In this document: positions 1 to 5,792 of the stretch, piece after piece
Layout: each line of letters opens with the position of its first letter
How positions within the stretch are numbered: position 1 is the stretch's first letter
Source: a virus
Virus record (IMG/VR): IMGVR_UViG_3300000101_000183
Coordinates: 1 to 22,873 of that record
DNA length: 22,873 nt
Strand: one strand, 5' to 3'
Program-made: the position numbers and the translations under genes
Notes under the pieces: model-generated
Databases searched by the model: none
The model's input: the letters and a program-made list of their open reading frames with translations, nothing else
Told to the model about the DNA's origin: nothing

Positions 1-147
1 TTTAGTTCTTATAGATTTACACGCATTTAACCGTTCTTGCCACATATCACCTCGTAGTTCACGTTCTTGCATTAGATCTTGTATTTCTTCTTCCATATGG
101 TCTAAAGCGACCAATAGTACATTTGTTTCTGTGTTTGTTAGGTTCAT
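1..147 (-). CDS. Hypothetical small protein, 3' part cut by window edge
   Basis: Open reading frame from an ATG at 147 running off the left edge, with 49 codons visible and no stop. The protein starts MNLTNTETNVLLVALD and continues as a charged, probably helical stretch rich in E, Q and R. I do not recognise the family. The ATG lies one base downstream of the stop of the preceding 27-codon ORF (stop at 149-151), so the two are probably translationally coupled. It is the last visible member of a leftward mini-operon that starts at promoter motif 440-480. An AATAATAATAAC leader like those of the other leftward genes lies just upstream. Confidence 0.6.
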   Translation of the reverse strand, partial: MNLTNTETNVLLVALDHMEEEIQDLMQERELRGDMWQERLNACKSIRTK

Positions 148-148
148 A

Positions 149-232
149 TTAGTTATTATTATTGATTAACCACATTAATTGTGCATACTCTTCATACTCT
201 CTTTCACTTGAAAATTCATAATGTTCTTTCAT
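149..232 (-). CDS. Hypothetical 27-residue microprotein
   Basis: ATG at 230-232 and TAA at 149-151, 27 residues: MKEHYEFSSEREYEEYAQLM then WLINNNN. The composition (E, Y and R rich, probably one amphipathic helix) is protein-like rather than random. It lies two bases downstream of the stop of the upstream ORF and immediately before the next start, so it fits a tight leftward mini-operon. No family is recognised. The short length means chance cannot be excluded. Confidence 0.4.
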   Translation of the reverse strand: MKEHYEFSSEREYEEYAQLMWLINNNN

Positions 233-234
233 AT

Positions 235-408
235 TTAGTAGTATTTTACTTTAGATCCTTTGTTATTAGAGTTCATGAAGGGAGTTCCGAAAGCTAAGTG
301 ATTTAGTAATTTAAGTTCGTTAGGTGTTATAGATCCTTCTTGCAACTTTTGGTGTAATGCTTCGTATTGTTCCATTTTTATTGGTATTTTACAGTAGACA
401 TAGTACAT
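235..408 (-). CDS. Hypothetical small protein (57 aa, alternative 46 aa)
   Basis: Leftward ORF ending with TAA at 235-237. Two in-frame starts are possible: ATG at 408 (57 residues, beginning MYYVYCKIPIKMEQYEALHQ) and ATG at 375 (46 residues, beginning MEQYEALHQKL). I chose 408 because it leaves 31 bases after the promoter motif at 440-480, in the range of the other copies (17 to 41), whereas 375 would leave 64. The middle (KLQEGSITPNELKLLNHLAF) looks like a small helical domain. No family is recognised. It is the first gene of the leftward mini-operon that continues to the window edge. Confidence 0.55.
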   Translation of the reverse strand: MYYVYCKIPIKMEQYEALHQKLQEGSITPNELKLLNHLAFGTPFMNSNNKGSKVKYY

Positions 409-439
409 AGTCAACTTAGTTATTAATTATTGTTTGTTA

Positions 440-480
440 CACTTATATTATCAATACTTTATCGTATTTAGTTTGTAAAC
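440..480 (-). promoter_or_regulatory. Leftward promoter motif, copy a
   Basis: One of five 41-base copies of the same element, all on the minus strand and all upstream of a leftward ORF. Read leftward it contains TACAAA, then ACGA, then TTGATAATATA, with spacing identical in all five copies. GATAATATA is a plausible -10 region. It precedes the ORF ending at 235. Confidence 0.75.
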
Positions 481-522
481 TCTAATGGGTGTACTTTTAT
501 TTCATTGATAGAATAGTATAGT

Positions 523-537
523 AGGTGTTACTCACCT
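523..537. terminator. Small hairpin after the 62-aa gene
   Basis: Perfect 5-bp inverted repeat AGGTG / CACCT with a 5-base loop, immediately downstream (leftward) of the stop at 542. The position fits a terminator or mRNA-end structure, but the stem is short and no T tract follows, so this is weak. Confidence 0.2.
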
Positions 538-541
538 CTTC

Positions 542-730
542 TTAGAGTCCAACTTGCCTTACTAAATCGTCTATAAGGTCTTGTTCTACTTCATTTTCTT
601 GTATTTCGCAATTATTTTCTACGAATTCTTGTATTTCGTTGTATACTTCTTCTCCGGATGTGTAGGAAGATAGGAATTGGAAGTGATTTATAGTATCTTC
701 GTCCCAATAGTAGTGTTTTTTAGTATTCAT
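542..730 (-). CDS. Hypothetical acidic 62-aa protein
   Basis: ATG at 730, stop at 542. The protein is strongly acidic and carries a helical middle and C-terminus (EEVYNEIQEFVENNCEIQEN, then EVEQDLIDDLVRQVGL). No domain is recognised. It stands alone, directly behind promoter copy b at 748-788. The leader between motif and ATG is only 17 bases and holds AATAATAACA, the A/T-rich leader seen on the other leftward genes. Small acidic phage proteins of this kind are often early host-takeover or regulatory proteins, but nothing in the sequence proves that here. Confidence 0.75.
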   Translation of the reverse strand: MNTKKHYYWDEDTINHFQFLSSYTSGEEVYNEIQEFVENNCEIQENEVEQDLIDDLVRQVGL

Positions 731-747
731 TGTTATTATTTTAAATT

Positions 748-788
748 CATATATATTATCAAAAGTTGGTCGTGTACACTTTGTAAAT
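748..788 (-). promoter_or_regulatory. Leftward promoter motif, copy b
   Basis: Second copy of the 41-base element, with TACAAA, ACGA and TTGATAATATA at the same spacing. It is 17 bases upstream of the 62-aa gene start at 730. It shares an extra upstream block TATAGCA with copy e. Confidence 0.8.
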
Positions 789-960
789 GCTATACGTCAA
801 AAAGTAGGTAATTTTCACTAGAAAATCTAATAGATCGCTGAGGATTAGGTAATGCTATACGCTGCCGCGTAGGACGGAGTCTACTCTTCCGATCATATTT
901 CAAAATCAGGCTCCATATTCGCTACTTTATTTAGGTAACGGCTGGGGATAATTAAAAAGT

Positions 961-1004
961 GTGACAATAGCCTGTTATATATTATAATAGTAGGCTACTG
1001 TCGC
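961..1004. terminator. Strong hairpin, probable bidirectional terminator (element A)
   Basis: The arms GTGACAATAGCCT (961-973) and AGGCTACTGTCGC (992-1004) pair at 12 of 13 positions, including one G-T wobble, with further AT pairing inside. Read leftward, the hairpin directly follows the 23-codon gene and is followed by ACTTTTTAAT, a classic intrinsic terminator shape. Read rightward it is followed by ATTATTTTTACTT. A related element lies at 2172-2217, so it may have an added role. Confidence 0.65.
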
Positions 1005-1011
1005 ATTATTT

Positions 1012-1083
1012 TTACTTGTTTATTGAATGAAACGCTTTAGCATATTGTTTTAGTTCGTTGACTATTGTTTTTATTACTTTCAT
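1012..1083 (-). CDS. Hypothetical 23-residue microprotein
   Basis: ATG at 1083, TAA at 1012-1014, 23 residues: MKVIKTIVNELKQYAKAFHS then INK. It would form a basic amphipathic helix. Its start is 19 bases behind promoter copy c (1103-1143) and its stop is 7 bases before the terminator-like hairpin at 961-1004. Promoter, tiny ORF and terminator thus form a complete transcription unit, which is the main reason to believe it. Alternatively the unit makes a small noncoding RNA. No family is recognised. Confidence 0.5.
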   Translation of the reverse strand: MKVIKTIVNELKQYAKAFHSINK

Positions 1084-1102
1084 ATTATTATAGTTTTAGA
1101 TT

Positions 1103-1143
1103 CGTATATATTATCGATTGATGATCGTGTTTAGTTTGTAGAG
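1103..1143 (-). promoter_or_regulatory. Leftward promoter motif, copy c
   Basis: Third copy of the 41-base element, with TACAAA, ACGA and GATAATATA in the same register and CGATAAT in place of TTGATAAT. It lies just past the stop of the 107-aa gene and drives the 23-codon ORF. Confidence 0.75.
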
Positions 1144-1146
1144 GGG

Positions 1147-1470
1147 TTATTTAACCTCCTCCACGACTTCTTGATCAATGATCTCGGCTAGATGTCTAAC
1201 ATTAGTTGGTAAGTTAGTTGATTGAGACCAATACCCTCGTTTGATCCAACAAGGCATTATGCTTAGCTTAGGTAACATTGCCTCAAGTATGGTATCGTGG
1301 TTGTATGTTACGACTTGATTTTTGTTGTTGACGAATGTTATTATTTGATTTCGTCCTAGCCATGACTTTCTTACTACGAAGTTCTTGCGATTGATTGGAG
1401 GGAAGATTAGTGCTTTTTCTTCGTTAGACATTTTTGCAATTGCATTGGTAATTAATTCTTGATTTGACAT
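1147..1470 (-). CDS. Hypothetical 107-aa protein
   Basis: ATG at 1470, stop at 1147. The N-terminal 25 residues look helical (MSNQELITNAIAKMSNEEKA). A beta-rich middle follows (NFVVRKSWLGRNQIITFVNN), then NHDTILEAMLPKLSIMPCWI and an acidic helical tail (VRHLAEIIDQEVVEEVK). No catalytic motif or known fold is recognised. The gene has its own copy of the repeated promoter (d, 1511-1551) and a 40-base AT-rich leader containing AATAATAATAATAAC. The next promoter copy starts 4 bases after its stop. It is the longest gene of the leftward block, probably early-expressed, with function unknown. Confidence 0.85.
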   Translation of the reverse strand: MSNQELITNAIAKMSNEEKALIFPPINRKNFVVRKSWLGRNQIITFVNNKNQVVTYNHDTILEAMLPKLSIMPCWIKRGYWSQSTNLPTNVRHLAEIIDQEVVEEVK

Positions 1471-1510
1471 AATTTAATTTATTTAGTTATTATTATTATT
1501 TACTTTGTTA

Positions 1511-1551
1511 CGTTTATATTATCAAGTAGAAGTCGTATCTACTTTGTAATT
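1511..1551 (-). promoter_or_regulatory. Leftward promoter motif, copy d
   Basis: Fourth copy of the 41-base element, with TACAAA, ACGA and TTGATAATATA at identical spacing. It is 40 bases upstream of the 107-aa gene. Confidence 0.8.
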
Positions 1552-1582
1552 GTTTAAAAAATAGGGGTTAAGGGTGTGAGGT

Positions 1583-1725
1583 TTAGTCTATGGATTGATT
1601 AATTATAGATTGAATTGTTTTTAATGTTGATTGATCTTTTGGATTATTTTGAAGATAAGTATGAAATACTTTTTCAATGTTGTTGAAATCTTTTGAGTAA
1701 TGTTAATTGATTTTGTTAAAGACAT
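1583..1725 (-). pseudogene. Small gene apparently broken by a one-base frameshift
   Basis: From ATG at 1725 the direct reading is a 34-residue ORF that stops at 1621 (MSLTKSINITQKISTTLKKY..). A -1 shift at the run ACTCAAAAG keeps reading open to TAA at 1583-1585 and gives a more natural 47-residue product: MSLTKSINITQKDFNNIEKV, then FHTYLQNNPKDQSTLKTIQS, then IINQSID. The alternative frame has D/N/Q/E content like its neighbours, while the direct frame is an odd K/I/F-rich tail. It follows promoter copy e at 41 bases. It may be a real mutation, a homopolymer error in the assembly, or recoding. Confidence 0.45.
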
Positions 1726-1766
1726 TTGATATTTGTTTTAAAGTTATTATTATTAGTTTCTTAATT

Positions 1767-1807
1767 CACTTATATTATCAATATCACGTCGTATCCACTT
1801 TGTAAAT
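1767..1807 (-). promoter_or_regulatory. Leftward promoter motif, copy e
   Basis: Fifth and rightmost copy of the 41-base element (TACAAA, ACGA, TTGATAATATA). It sits at the start of the leftward block and is preceded by the TATAGCA extension shared with copy b. Confidence 0.8.
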
Positions 1808-1911
1808 GCTATACGCTTCGCGTTCCTCCGCTCCGATCAAGAGAGGTTCCCAAGCACACACATCAGGACCAGGACCAGACCACACACAGGCCAAAACATA
1901 AGCAAGCGCAA

Positions 1912-1953
1912 GCACATATATACACGTACATACACACATACATATATATACAT
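1912..1953. repeat. 42-bp alternating purine-pyrimidine tract
   Basis: Every base from 1912 to 1953 alternates purine and pyrimidine, as a mix of CA, TA and one CG step. Such DNA can adopt left-handed Z form under supercoiling, and the TA-rich parts melt easily. It lies in noncoding DNA at the strand switch. Confidence 0.85.
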
Positions 1954-2171
1954 TAACACATAGTTAGTTGCATAGCCAGATAGCAGCAGCCGCAGCCGTG
2001 TCGTGCCACGTAAAAGGCAAAAACATTCCAGGAAAATTGTAAAAAAAGGGCCCCGTGGGGTAAAATAAAAGCGTTTTTCTTTTTTCAAATGTGGATATAA
2101 AATGGTATATAACCCCTTACTTCTTCATATCTAACAAAAAATTTTTTTCAAAAAATTCTAAAGATCCACAG

Positions 2172-2217
2172 TGCGACAATAGGTAGTTATATATAATAGT
2201 AACAGGCTAACGTCGCA
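2172..2217. repeat. Hairpin element B, related to 961-1004
   Basis: Outer arms TGCGAC (2172-2177) and GTCGCA (2212-2217), with inner pairs TAG/CTA and GTTA/TAAC around an AT-rich loop. It shares GACAATAG on the left and GGCTA..GTCGCATTAT on the right with element A, in the same orientation. Unlike A it lacks an adjacent T tract, so simple termination is less likely. It lies 48 bases upstream of the first rightward gene. Confidence 0.6.
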
Positions 2218-2264
2218 TTATGAGAGCATGTAAATAAGTTGTATCGTGCGTGAGTATATAAGGT

Positions 2265-2540
2265 ATGGGAAAACAAAAACTATCGCCACAAGCCGCTGCT
2301 AAGAAAAAAGCGAGAGATATTGCTTATGCAAAAGGAATGGCCTGGCAAGGTAAATCTACGGCTAAGTTTAAAAGGAAAGCTAAGAAGGCAGAGAACCAGA
2401 GGATAGGACAAAATAGCACATCGGACATACACCATGTTAATGGTCAAGTCGGTAATACTAAAAGAGTTTCCATAGCAAGTAACCGAGATACGTTTAAAAA
2501 CGGTGATCGCAAGAAAAAGAAAAAAACAAATAAAAAATAA
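2265..2540 (+). CDS. Small basic phage protein, first gene of the rightward block
   Basis: 91 residues from ATG at 2265. It is very lysine-rich at both ends (N-terminus MGKQKLSPQAAAKKKARDIA, C-terminus ending KKKKKTNKK), so it probably binds nucleic acid. The middle has SDIHHVNGQVGNTKRVSIAS followed by NRDTFKNG. The DIHHVNG piece recalls the first histidine motif of HNH nucleases, but no second histidine/asparagine motif follows, so I do not call a nuclease. Small phage proteins with a D-H-x-G..NR pattern are common near structural genes, from memory. It is the promoter-proximal gene of the late block and ends 3 bases before the first fibre gene. Confidence 0.75.
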   Translation: MGKQKLSPQAAAKKKARDIAYAKGMAWQGKSTAKFKRKAKKAENQRIGQNSTSDIHHVNGQVGNTKRVSIASNRDTFKNGDRKKKKKTNKK

Positions 2541-2543
2541 AAC

Positions 2544-3878
2544 ATGGCAATAGTATATACATACCCTATTGGAACTCCCGCGTCTGGCGATTTACTAGTA
2601 GGTACAAAAACACCGGTAGAAGGCGAGGCTTTTGAACCAAAAACAACTTTAAACTTTACGGTCTCTTCGTTATTAAGTTTGGGTATAAATGGTACAGTAG
2701 GTACTATACCTGTATTTACAGGAAGTAACACTGTAGGTAACTCTATAATTACTCAGAACGCTAGCAAGATAGGTATCGATGTTGCAGTACCAAGTTATAA
2801 GTTATCTGTACAAGGAGATATTTCATTAGTAGGCGGTGGAGAGAACTACGGTATCTTGTCACCAATTGCTCAAGGAATGCAAATTGCTGTTGGAGATCCC
2901 GCAAACGTATCCAGTCCTTTAGCTACTTTTGATGGAATAAATCAAAGAGTAGGTATTGGGACTAATACACCATCACAGAAATTACATGTTGATGGTGCTG
3001 TTAGAGTGACCGGTGGATATTTCGATTCTAGTAACTCACAGGGAACTTCTGGTAAAGTTTTATCTTCTACTGGTTCCGGAACTAGTTGGGTAGATACTAT
3101 ATCTGGAACTGGATTAGCGGATACAGTAGTGCGTTGGACGGGCTCTAACACTATAACTTCTAGTAGCATCAGAGATAACGGCACAAACGTCGGTATTAGT
3201 CAAGATGCTGGTGATGAAGTTCTGACAGTAAGTTCAGGTGTTGGTAACGGTATTGATGGTGTTTTTATAAAAGATCCTTTCGCTGGTGGGAGTCGTATCG
3301 TAAGTTCTAAAAACCCAATGCTGTCGTTAGGTACAGCTGCGGATACTGGAGCCACTTCAACTATTTTTATGGGGCATAATGCTACGGCTGAGAATCAAGA
3401 TTGTAAAATAGAGTACAATAGAGGTGGTGGTTCAGATAGTAAATTAAGTATTTGGGTCAAAGGGCAAGGAACGTATAGAGAACACTTAAGATTTGGTGAC
3501 CTCCCTAATAGTACCCCTAGATCAATGTTTTTTGGTAACGTTGGAATTAACACAACTAGTCCGCAGTTTAAATTAGATGTTGGTGATGATATGAGAATAC
3601 AGACCAGCAACAATCTTTATTTTGGTGGAACACAGTCTGTACCTGAGTGGAGTATTAACGCTAGTTCAAGTGACTTACTTATAAACGATGTAGCTACCGT
3701 TCAAGGAGCCGTTTTATTTCAGAATGTAAAAGGTATCGTTCCGCGTAATGCTACAACTGCAGAAATAAGCGCTATAACTGGTGCTAATACAGGCGCTATG
3801 GTTTACAACACAACACTTAATACTATTTGCTTTTATAACGGGTCATCTTGGAGACAAGTTAGCCATACAGCAATGTAA
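2544..3878 (+). CDS. Tail fibre / appendage protein with GIGT..SP repeats
   Basis: 444 residues. The N-terminus (MAIVYTYPIGTPASGDLLVG) matches in style the start of the next gene (YP....D..VGTD) and probably anchors the protein to the virion. The body carries repeats of the type QRVGIGTNTPSQKLHVDG (about 134-151) and NVGINTTSPQFKLDVGDD (about 332-349), plus a degenerate KIGIDVAVPSYKLSVQGD (about 75-92). These are typical of beta-helical fibre shafts. The C-terminus (TGAMVYNTTLNTICFYNGSS then W) resembles a small domain often found at fibre ends. No S74 domain is present, so it is not self-processed that way. It is one of four consecutive appendage genes. Confidence 0.8.
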   Translation: MAIVYTYPIGTPASGDLLVGTKTPVEGEAFEPKTTLNFTVSSLLSLGINGTVGTIPVFTGSNTVGNSIITQNASKIGIDVAVPSYKLSVQGDISLVGGGENYGILSPIAQGMQIAVGDPANVSSPLATFDGINQRVGIGTNTPSQKLHVDGAVRVTGGYFDSSNSQGTSGKVLSSTGSGTSWVDTISGTGLADTVVRWTGSNTITSSSIRDNGTNVGISQDAGDEVLTVSSGVGNGIDGVFIKDPFAGGSRIVSSKNPMLSLGTAADTGATSTIFMGHNATAENQDCKIEYNRGGGSDSKLSIWVKGQGTYREHLRFGDLPNSTPRSMFFGNVGINTTSPQFKLDVGDDMRIQTSNNLYFGGTQSVPEWSINASSSDLLINDVATVQGAVLFQNVKGIVPRNATTAEISAITGANTGAMVYNTTLNTICFYNGSSWRQVSHTAM

Positions 3879-3897
3879 ACTAAAAAAACATAAATAA

Positions 3898-4584
3898 ATG
3901 CCTATAATCAATTCTTACCCACAGGACATAAACATTCAAGATCAAGATGCTTGGGTAGGAACGGACTACAATACCCGTAATACTAAGCAGTATACAGCAC
4001 AAGCGGTTGCTAATTACTTAAACCAAAAAGGTAAAGTATCTATAGCAGGTCAAATTGCTTATAAATTCGTAGACACACCATTCTCAGGGCAAGGCACAAT
4101 GGCTCTTAGCCCAAACAATGGAACATCGTTCTCGGCGATAACAGGGTTTAAGATAGCTAAAGCTAATTTAACCGGGAAACCAGTTGTAGCATATTTGCAG
4201 TTCCTAGTAGGGCAAGAAATATTGATAGTAGATCAAAATGACCCAGAGAGTTTTGGGCACTACACTATTAATACCTACACGGTAGACGCGAACAATGATC
4301 AGTACTACGATATTGCTTTATCTTTCTTAGGAGGTAATGGTAGTATAAGCATCGACAACTTCTATGATATAATAAACTTCACCTTTGGAGATAAGACTTT
4401 TATATATGATCAAGTTACTCCTGCAACAATATGGACGGTTCAACATGGGTTAAATAAGTTCCCCTCTATAACAGTAGTAGACACAGCAAAGTCTGTAGTT
4501 ATAGGTGATTATACCTACGTAGACGACAATAACGTAATACTAAACTTTTCAGCCGCATTTGCAGGTAAAGCATACTTCAACTAA
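3898..4584 (+). CDS. Short appendage / receptor-binding protein
   Basis: 228 residues. The N-terminal 50 residues (MPIINSYPQDINIQDQDAWV, then GTDYNTRNTKQYTAQAVANY) resemble the start of the 444-residue neighbour, suggesting a common attachment domain. The C-terminal 50 residues (WTVQHGLNKFPSITVVDTAK, then a GDYTYVDDNNVILNFS..AGKAY run) match a motif often seen at the end of phage fibre and baseplate-associated proteins: W..QHxLxxxPSxxVVD...GxxxYxxxNxxxxxFxxAxxGxAY. The middle is not recognised. It lies between two longer fibre genes with short A-rich spacers, so it is probably co-expressed with them as another part of the same adsorption apparatus. Confidence 0.75.
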   Translation: MPIINSYPQDINIQDQDAWVGTDYNTRNTKQYTAQAVANYLNQKGKVSIAGQIAYKFVDTPFSGQGTMALSPNNGTSFSAITGFKIAKANLTGKPVVAYLQFLVGQEILIVDQNDPESFGHYTINTYTVDANNDQYYDIALSFLGGNGSISIDNFYDIINFTFGDKTFIYDQVTPATIWTVQHGLNKFPSITVVDTAKSVVIGDYTYVDDNNVILNFSAAFAGKAYFN

Positions 4585-4608
4585 AAAACAAGCTAAAAAT
4601 AAAAAAAC

Positions 4609-5775
4609 ATGGCAATTAATTATTTAAACACGGTTAATCTTAACAAGAACCAATTAGAGCAAGCGGCAATAGAAAACTTAACCGCTAATCCTGCTTCAGG
4701 AGTATTGGGACAAGTGTACTATAATACAGTTTCTAGTCAACTAAAAGTATGTACAACAGCTGGTAACCCAACAGGAGCCGTATGGGCTGTAGTAGGTTTA
4801 GGTGACACTACTTACGATTTAGCCTCAGCGGCAAACGTTTCGGCTGGAGTTAATATTAATTTAACAGGTAGCGATTCCTCTACGGATACTATAAATATTA
4901 TAGGTACAACTAACGAACTCGAGATAACTCAAACAGGTACTGCTAATAAGTTACAGATTGGTCTTCCAGCTGATGTTACTATTAGTAATAATCTTACGGT
5001 TAGCAACAACACTTCTGTTGGTGGAGATTTAGGGGTCAGCGGTGACTTCACTGTTAGTCAAGATGCCTTTTTTAATGGAACCGCTTTTGAGATAGACGCG
5101 AACACTAATATTGAAATAGGTTCTAACAAGCTTGCGAATGTTGCAGATCCAACTTCCGCTCAAGACGCAGCCACTAAGGCTTATGTTGATGCGGCGACTG
5201 TTGGAGGTCTTATATATCAAGGAGGTTATAACGCTGCTACAAATACTCCAGATTTAGATTCATCACCTAGCGCAAGTATTAAAAAAGGTTGGACATACAC
5301 AGTAACAGCTGATGGTCTTTTCTTTACAGAACAAGTAAGAGTTGGCGACGTACTTATTGCAGAAAGCGATACTCCAACAACGTTAGCTAACTGGACAACT
5401 GTTCAAAACAACATCGACCTTGCTAGTTTAACACAAGTAGGTATTGGTAATGTGAATGCTGGAACTGGTATATCTGTTACTTATGCTTCAGGTACCGCAA
5501 CCGTAAATGCTAGTTCTAACGGAGCAAGACAAGATTTACTTTCTAGTGATGCTAATGTTACTAGAACAGAATCTGGAGGGATAACTACGTTTGCATTAGA
5601 CGTTGGAGCAATATTAGGTTCAACTAGCGCTTTAAATGTTAAAGCAGAAATAATTTCTGCCGCCGGTCAAACAGTTTATGCAGATATAACAAGATCGGGA
5701 ACTACATTGAATGTTATTTTCACAGGTAGTGTAGCTAATTCTGCTTATCAAGCTTTGCTTATTGACTTAGCGTAA
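4609..5775 (+). CDS. Tail fibre protein
   Basis: 388 residues. The start MAINYLNTVNLNKNQLEQAA is close to that of the next gene (MAIKFLNTVAVDNN), so the two probably share an anchor. Residues 31-60 (VLGQVYYNTVSSQLKVCTTA..) form a small repeated fibre motif. Residues about 172-195 contain NKLANVADPTSAQDAATKAY then VDA, the signature of the phage tail-fibre repeat typified by NVADPT..QDAATKAYVD. The rest is rich in T, S, N, G and V, typical of trimeric beta-structured fibres. The C-terminal 60 residues (VKAEIISAAGQTVYADITRS..) may be a compact tip domain. I know no enzyme signature here. Confidence 0.85.
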   Translation: MAINYLNTVNLNKNQLEQAAIENLTANPASGVLGQVYYNTVSSQLKVCTTAGNPTGAVWAVVGLGDTTYDLASAANVSAGVNINLTGSDSSTDTINIIGTTNELEITQTGTANKLQIGLPADVTISNNLTVSNNTSVGGDLGVSGDFTVSQDAFFNGTAFEIDANTNIEIGSNKLANVADPTSAQDAATKAYVDAATVGGLIYQGGYNAATNTPDLDSSPSASIKKGWTYTVTADGLFFTEQVRVGDVLIAESDTPTTLANWTTVQNNIDLASLTQVGIGNVNAGTGISVTYASGTATVNASSNGARQDLLSSDANVTRTESGGITTFALDVGAILGSTSALNVKAEIISAAGQTVYADITRSGTTLNVIFTGSVANSAYQALLIDLA

Positions 5776-5792
5776 CAATAAACTTAAATTAA

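Larger units (their letters stand above)
731..1011. other. Intergenic region between the 62-aa and 23-aa genes
   Basis: About 280 bases without a convincing gene. It holds promoter copy b (748-788), two copies of an ATGCTATACG repeat (785-796 and 850-862), a small inverted repeat ATTTTC..GAAAAT near 812-827, and the strong hairpin at 961-1004. Only trivial ORFs occur, such as 13 codons at 855-896. Confidence 0.6.
1808..2264. other. Noncoding divergence zone between leftward and rightward blocks
   Basis: About 457 bases without a credible gene, separating divergent blocks. From left to right it holds a repeat with an ACGC-TTC-GCGT hairpin (1813-1823); an A/C-rich stretch with very little T apart from the alternating tract (about 1848-1963); the 42-base alternating purine-pyrimidine tract (1912-1953); a GC-rich patch ending in CCCCGTGGGG (about 2050-2060); AT-rich DNA with A/T homopolymers (2136-2156); and hairpin element B (2172-2217). 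Distant arms TGTGGAT and ATCCACA (about 2090 and 2165) could also pair. It is a candidate origin or regulatory region. A low-complexity reverse ORF here was rejected. Confidence 0.65.

Noticed and set aside
883-895. 11-base match CTCTTCCGATC to the end of a common sequencing adapter
   Set aside because: The match stops after 11 bases on both sides, and the same region is part of a repeat seen again near 1831-1839, so leftover adapter is unlikely. Chance is the simplest explanation, though reads should be checked.
855-896. 13-codon reverse ORF within the repeat region
   Set aside because: Too short, no promoter copy directly upstream, and it runs through the repeat and hairpin. There is no reason to prefer it over chance.
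1837-2088. 83-codon reverse ORF in the divergence zone
   Set aside because: It needs a TTG start, and its product is low-complexity (long C/V/Y/L runs) caused by the A/C-skewed and alternating DNA. It lacks a promoter copy at a sensible distance and looks like a by-product of composition.
2222-2264. Forward copy of the 41-base promoter before the first late gene
   Set aside because: The stretch shows only loose similarity (GTATCG..GTGAGTATATAAG) and lacks TACAAA and GATAATATA, so I do not call it a copy. The late promoter remains unidentified.
2401-2480. HNH nuclease in the first late gene, from the DIHHVNG motif
   Set aside because: Only the first histidine-like motif is present. The following asparagine and histidine elements and any zinc-binding cysteines are missing, and the protein is mostly lysine-rich tails.
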